A stretch of 64,000 nt of DNA from positions 1 through 64,000 of the forward strand of contig JAKRSF010000005.1 of assembly GCA_022402445.1 (NCBI GenBank), in the 5' to 3' direction. Shown piece by piece: positions 61,422 through 64,000 of this stretch; position 1 is the first letter of the stretch, and every line of letters begins with the position of its first letter. Under the pieces are notes generated by a model. It saw only the letters and a program-made list of their open reading frames with translations. It had not been told where the DNA came from and did no database searches. This DNA is from Cyanobacteriota bacterium. Its GTDB lineage: Bacteria; Cyanobacteriota; Cyanobacteriia; CACIAM-69d. The translations under genes were made by a program, and so were the position numbers.

Positions 61422-61509
61422 AACGGACGCAAGGGCAACCCATCCTTTTAGGGCCGCCACCATTCAACCTTTTCTAATTCCGCTTCAAAGTTCAAAAAAT
61501 TCTGTGGCC

Positions 61510-62586
61510 CTAGGCGCGATCGCCCGACGGCTTCGGCTGATAGTAAACCTTGCCCCCCTCATTGGGCACAAAATGGCAGGCCCAATAGGAGCGCCAAAAA
61601 CTTGTCCAGATCGACTCCTCGGACTTGCGGTAATAGTCCCCTAGCACGGGCTTAATCGCCTCCGTCGCCTCCAACAAATGGTAGTGGGGCATGTTGGAAA
61701 AGATGTGGTGGGCCACGTGGGTACCGATGTTGTGATGGATCGGATTGATGAAGCCATAATCGCGATCAATCGTCGAAAGGGCACCTTTCAGGAAATACCA
61801 ATCCTCACCGCGATACCAGGGAATATCCGCTTCGGTATGGTGCAAAAAGGTCACCAAATCGAGCCACATGACAAAAATGACGTAGGGGCCGACATAATAT
61901 TGCAGCGTAAAAATCGGCCCAAATTGATAGGTCAGCGCCCCCAAAAATCCGAGGAAGGCGATCAGGCAGGCGGTGCTGGTCAACACATCCCATTTTTCCG
62001 ACGGGCGGAACAGATCACTGCTGGGCAAAAAGTGGGAGCCTTTGCGATCGGGCGATCGCCGGAACAGGTAAACGGGATAGGCCAGCAGGGGGATATAAAA
62101 CCGCACCAGCTTTTCGGGCCAGGACATTTCGCCGTATTTTTTTTCGTTGACCGGATACCAGCTTTCGTCCGTGTCCAAATTGCCGGTGTTGGCGTGGTGG
62201 GTGCGGTGGCTGATGCGCCAGCCGTGGTAGGGCACCAGAATGGGCGTATGGGACAGGTGGCCCACCAGATCATTGAGCCACTTGTGCTTAGAAAAAGAGC
62301 CATGGCCGCAGTCGTGGCCCACCACAAATAGGGACCAGAAAAGGGTGCCCTGCGCCAACCAAAAGATGGGGAAAAACCACCAGGAATCGATCGCGGCGGC
62401 GATCGCATAGAGCCCCGCAATCAGTCCCAAATCCAGGAAAAAATAGGCCAGCGATCGCGCGGTCGATGGCTGGAAACAATGGTCAGGAATCGCAGCCCGC
62501 ACATCCTTAAGCGTGAAGGGCAAATCCCGACGCCCCCTTGAGGGCTCGGTCGAGTCTGACTGATCAGGAGGGCTATTGAGCAGCAC
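61510..62586 (-). CDS. desB: Omega-3 (delta-15) acyl-lipid desaturase
   Basis: A 358-residue membrane di-iron desaturase that adds the omega-3 double bond to lipid-bound fatty acids, important at low temperature. The three His boxes are HDCGH, HRTHH and HVAHH. The block FWSLFVVGHDCGHGSFSKHK and DIPWYRGEDWYFLKGAL are characteristic of DesB and plant FAD3/7/8. It has about four membrane segments. DesA (delta-12) shares the fold but has a different context of the boxes. The gene has its own terminator. Confidence 0.93.
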   Translation of the reverse strand: MLLNSPPDQSDSTEPSRGRRDLPFTLKDVRAAIPDHCFQPSTARSLAYFFLDLGLIAGLYAIAAAIDSWWFFPIFWLAQGTLFWSLFVVGHDCGHGSFSKHKWLNDLVGHLSHTPILVPYHGWRISHRTHHANTGNLDTDESWYPVNEKKYGEMSWPEKLVRFYIPLLAYPVYLFRRSPDRKGSHFLPSSDLFRPSEKWDVLTSTACLIAFLGFLGALTYQFGPIFTLQYYVGPYVIFVMWLDLVTFLHHTEADIPWYRGEDWYFLKGALSTIDRDYGFINPIHHNIGTHVAHHIFSNMPHYHLLEATEAIKPVLGDYYRKSEESIWTSFWRSYWACHFVPNEGGKVYYQPKPSGDRA

Positions 62587-62794
62587 GTAAGCTTCTACCT
62601 AACTTGATGGGATCGTTGTTTATTCTACAGGGACTCCCCAAAGCCGACCGATCGAGTTAGGTCAACTTCCCCGCGATCGCGCCCCCACAACCCTCCCGGC
62701 CACCCCACCCACCGCAGATCTTCCCCCCTCGCAAAACCGCCCCACGCACGATAAGATCTCACCCTCAACCCGGCAAGATCCCATCAAACTGCAC
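62587..62794. other. intergenic region upstream of desB
   Basis: About 200 bases with an A/T-rich patch just before the desB start. This should hold the desB promoter, which is cold-induced in other cyanobacteria. No small gene was recognised. Confidence 0.4.
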
Positions 62795-62820
62795 AAAAAA
62801 AGGTCCGCCGTCGGCGGACC
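62795..62820 (-). terminator. Rho-independent terminator after tkt
   Basis: On the minus strand GGTCCGC and GCGGACC form a stem around CGACG, followed by seven T (62795-62801). It lies about 60 bases after the transketolase stop. Confidence 0.9.
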
Positions 62821-62882
62821 CCAGTGCCTTCGCTAAAGCACGGTTGATTTACAGCAAAACGGAGGAGAGCACCCCGCCAGCC

Positions 62883-64000
62883 TTAGCCCAAAAGAGCCTT
62901 GGCGCGAGTTACCACGTTTTCGACCGTGAAGCCGAACTCTTTCATAATCGTACCCCCCGGAGCCGACGCACCGAAGCCATCGACACCGATGATGTCGCCA
63001 TCGGTCCCCGTGTAGCGGCACCAACCAAAGGTCGAACCCGCCTCAACGGCCAACCGCTTCGTCACCGCCTTGGGCAGCACCGACTCCTTATATTCAGCCG
63101 ACTGCTCCTCGAACAGCTCCCAGCAGGGCATCGACACCACGCGCACCTTCGTGCCCGCCGCGCTCAGCTCCTTGGCCGCATCCACACAAAGGCCCACTTC
63201 CGAACCGGTGCCGATCAGGATCAGATCCGGCGTGCCATCGCAGTCGATGACCGGATAGGCCCCCTTGGCCACCCCTTCCATGCTGGAGTTCGCCAGGTTG
63301 GGCACCCCTTGGCGCGTCAGGGCCAGCAGGCTCGGGCGCTTGCGGTTTTCCACGGCGATCTTGTACGCCCCCGAGGTTTCCGTGCCATCCGCCGGACGGA
63401 ACACCAGCAGATTCGGGATCACCCGCAGCGACGCCACCGTTTCCACCGGCTGGTGGGTCGGGCCATCTTCACCCAGGGCGATCGAATCGTGGGTCATCAC
63501 GTAGATCACACCGGCTTCAGACAGGGCCGACAGGCGAATCGCCGCCCGCATGTAGTCTGCGAACACCAGGAAGGTGGCGCAGTAGGGAATCAAACCGGAG
63601 TTGTGCAGCAACATGCCGTTGCAGATGGCCCCCATGGCGTGTTCGCGCACGCCGAAGTGGACGTTCCGGTTTTCGTAGGCCCCCTTCTGGAAGTCACCCG
63701 AGCAGTGCAGCTCCGTCAGGTTGGAGTGGGTCAGGTCCGCCGAGCCGCCGATCAATTCCGGCAGTTTCGGCGCGAGGGCATTGAGGCTAATTTCCGAGTG
63801 CTTGCGGGTGGCGAGCACCTTGTCCTCGGGCTTGTAGGTGGGCAGGTCGCTGTCCCAACCCTCGGGCAGGGCACCGGCGAGCAGGCGCTCGAATTCGGCG
63901 GCTTCGGCGGCGTACTTGGTTTTGTACTGGGCGAAGGCGGCTTCCCACTCGGCCTGGTGGCTGGCACCGCGCTCGATCGCCTTGCGGAAATGGCCCAGCA
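62883..64000 (-). CDS. tkt: Transketolase, C-terminal part (runs off the edge)
   Basis: Transketolase moves two-carbon units in the Calvin cycle and pentose phosphate pathway using ThDP. The window has the last 372 residues: the pyrimidine-binding domain ([16 protein letters not shown], the catalytic Glu region in [17 protein letters not shown]) and the C-terminal domain. The frame stays open to 64000 with no start codon needed; the GTG at 63818 is internal ([11 protein letters not shown]) and should not be taken as the start. The N-terminal half lies beyond the right edge. Confidence 0.96.
   Translation of the reverse strand, partial: LGHFRKAIERGASHQAEWEAAFAQYKTKYAAEAAEFERLLAGALPEGWDSDLPTYKPEDKVLATRKHSEISLNALAPKLPELIGGSADLTHSNLTELHCSGDFQKGAYENRNVHFGVREHAMGAICNGMLLHNSGLIPYCATFLVFADYMRAAIRLSALSEAGVIYVMTHDSIALGEDGPTHQPVETVASLRVIPNLLVFRPADGTETSGAYKIAVENRKRPSLLALTRQGVPNLANSSMEGVAKGAYPVIDCDGTPDLILIGTGSEVGLCVDAAKELSAAGTKVRVVSMPCWELFEEQSAEYKESVLPKAVTKRLAVEAGSTFGWCRYTGTDGDIIGVDGFGASAPGGTIMKEFGFTVENVVTRAKALLG

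Noticed and set aside
62883-63818. Transketolase taken as a 311-residue complete gene from GTG 63818
   Set aside because: The frame continues open to the window edge with transketolase-like sequence, so the GTG is an internal Val codon.

Overview
The window is a stretch of chromosome from a GC-rich, non-marine-type (beta) cyanobacterium. The evidence is the very frequent HIP1 octamer GCGATCGC, a beta-carboxysome shell protein of the CcmK3 type, a DesB-type omega-3 desaturase, a Psb32-like protein, HpsJ-like proteins, cyanobacterial FtsY, NusB and DUF2854 proteins, and the cyanobacterial succinate-semialdehyde dehydrogenase plus 2-oxoglutarate decarboxylase pair. I see no rRNA, tRNA, CRISPR array, insertion sequence or prophage. 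About 47 protein genes are supported, and the last one (transketolase) runs off the right edge.

Layout. 1-8.1 kb: gatB, then a cobalt block in which cobN is divergent from a three-gene operon (lipoprotein, CbiL/NikL-like membrane-anchored protein, CbiM). 8.3-16.4 kb: a REC-GGDEF-EAL protein converging on a 2030-residue DUF4347/beta-helix/repeat protein. 16.7-25.1 kb: a TrpD2-like transferase with an NDH-2 dehydrogenase, a small lipoprotein divergent from glcE, a membrane acyltransferase, a small winged-helix-like protein, argH and a small membrane protein. 25.2-32.3 kb: a co-directional minus-strand run with a SpoIIE-type phosphatase, ftsY, nusB, a DUF502 protein and two HpsJ-like paralogues. 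32.6-38.4 kb, plus strand: pgl, a zinc-ribbon/FHA protein, ssb, argS and a DUF2854 protein. 38.4-43.7 kb: an MFS transporter, an orphan acidic protein, a lipoprotein, a phospholipase D-like protein with ppa, and a gene-poor stretch. 43.7-55 kb: a GAF-GAF-PAS adenylate cyclase, recN, an AarF/UbiB kinase, a Psb32-like protein and a second, membrane-bound adenylate cyclase. 55-64 kb: a Uma2 nuclease-like protein, the TCA-bypass pair, a foldback repeat, a J-domain protein, ccmK3, desB and tkt.

Functional themes. CobN inserts cobalt into the corrin ring and CbiM brings cobalt (or nickel) into the cell, so the first block links uptake to cobalamin synthesis, although the energising CbiQ/CbiO subunits are not here. 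Signalling is dense: two class III adenylate cyclases, a GGDEF-EAL response regulator, a SpoIIE-type phosphatase and an FHA protein. Central carbon metabolism is represented by 6-phosphogluconolactonase, transketolase, a glycolate oxidase subunit, the 2-oxoglutarate bypass and a carboxysome shell subunit.

The points most worth a second look are the cobalt cluster with an unusual lipoprotein in the accessory position, a dispersed repeat inserted in frame in cobN, the giant mosaic DUF4347 protein with a 2.5-kb HIP1-free core, a 135-bp duplication in the ftsY acidic domain, a ccmK3 gene without ccmK4 beside it, and several dispersed palindromic or foldback repeats. I did not find an obviously new defence or mobile system.
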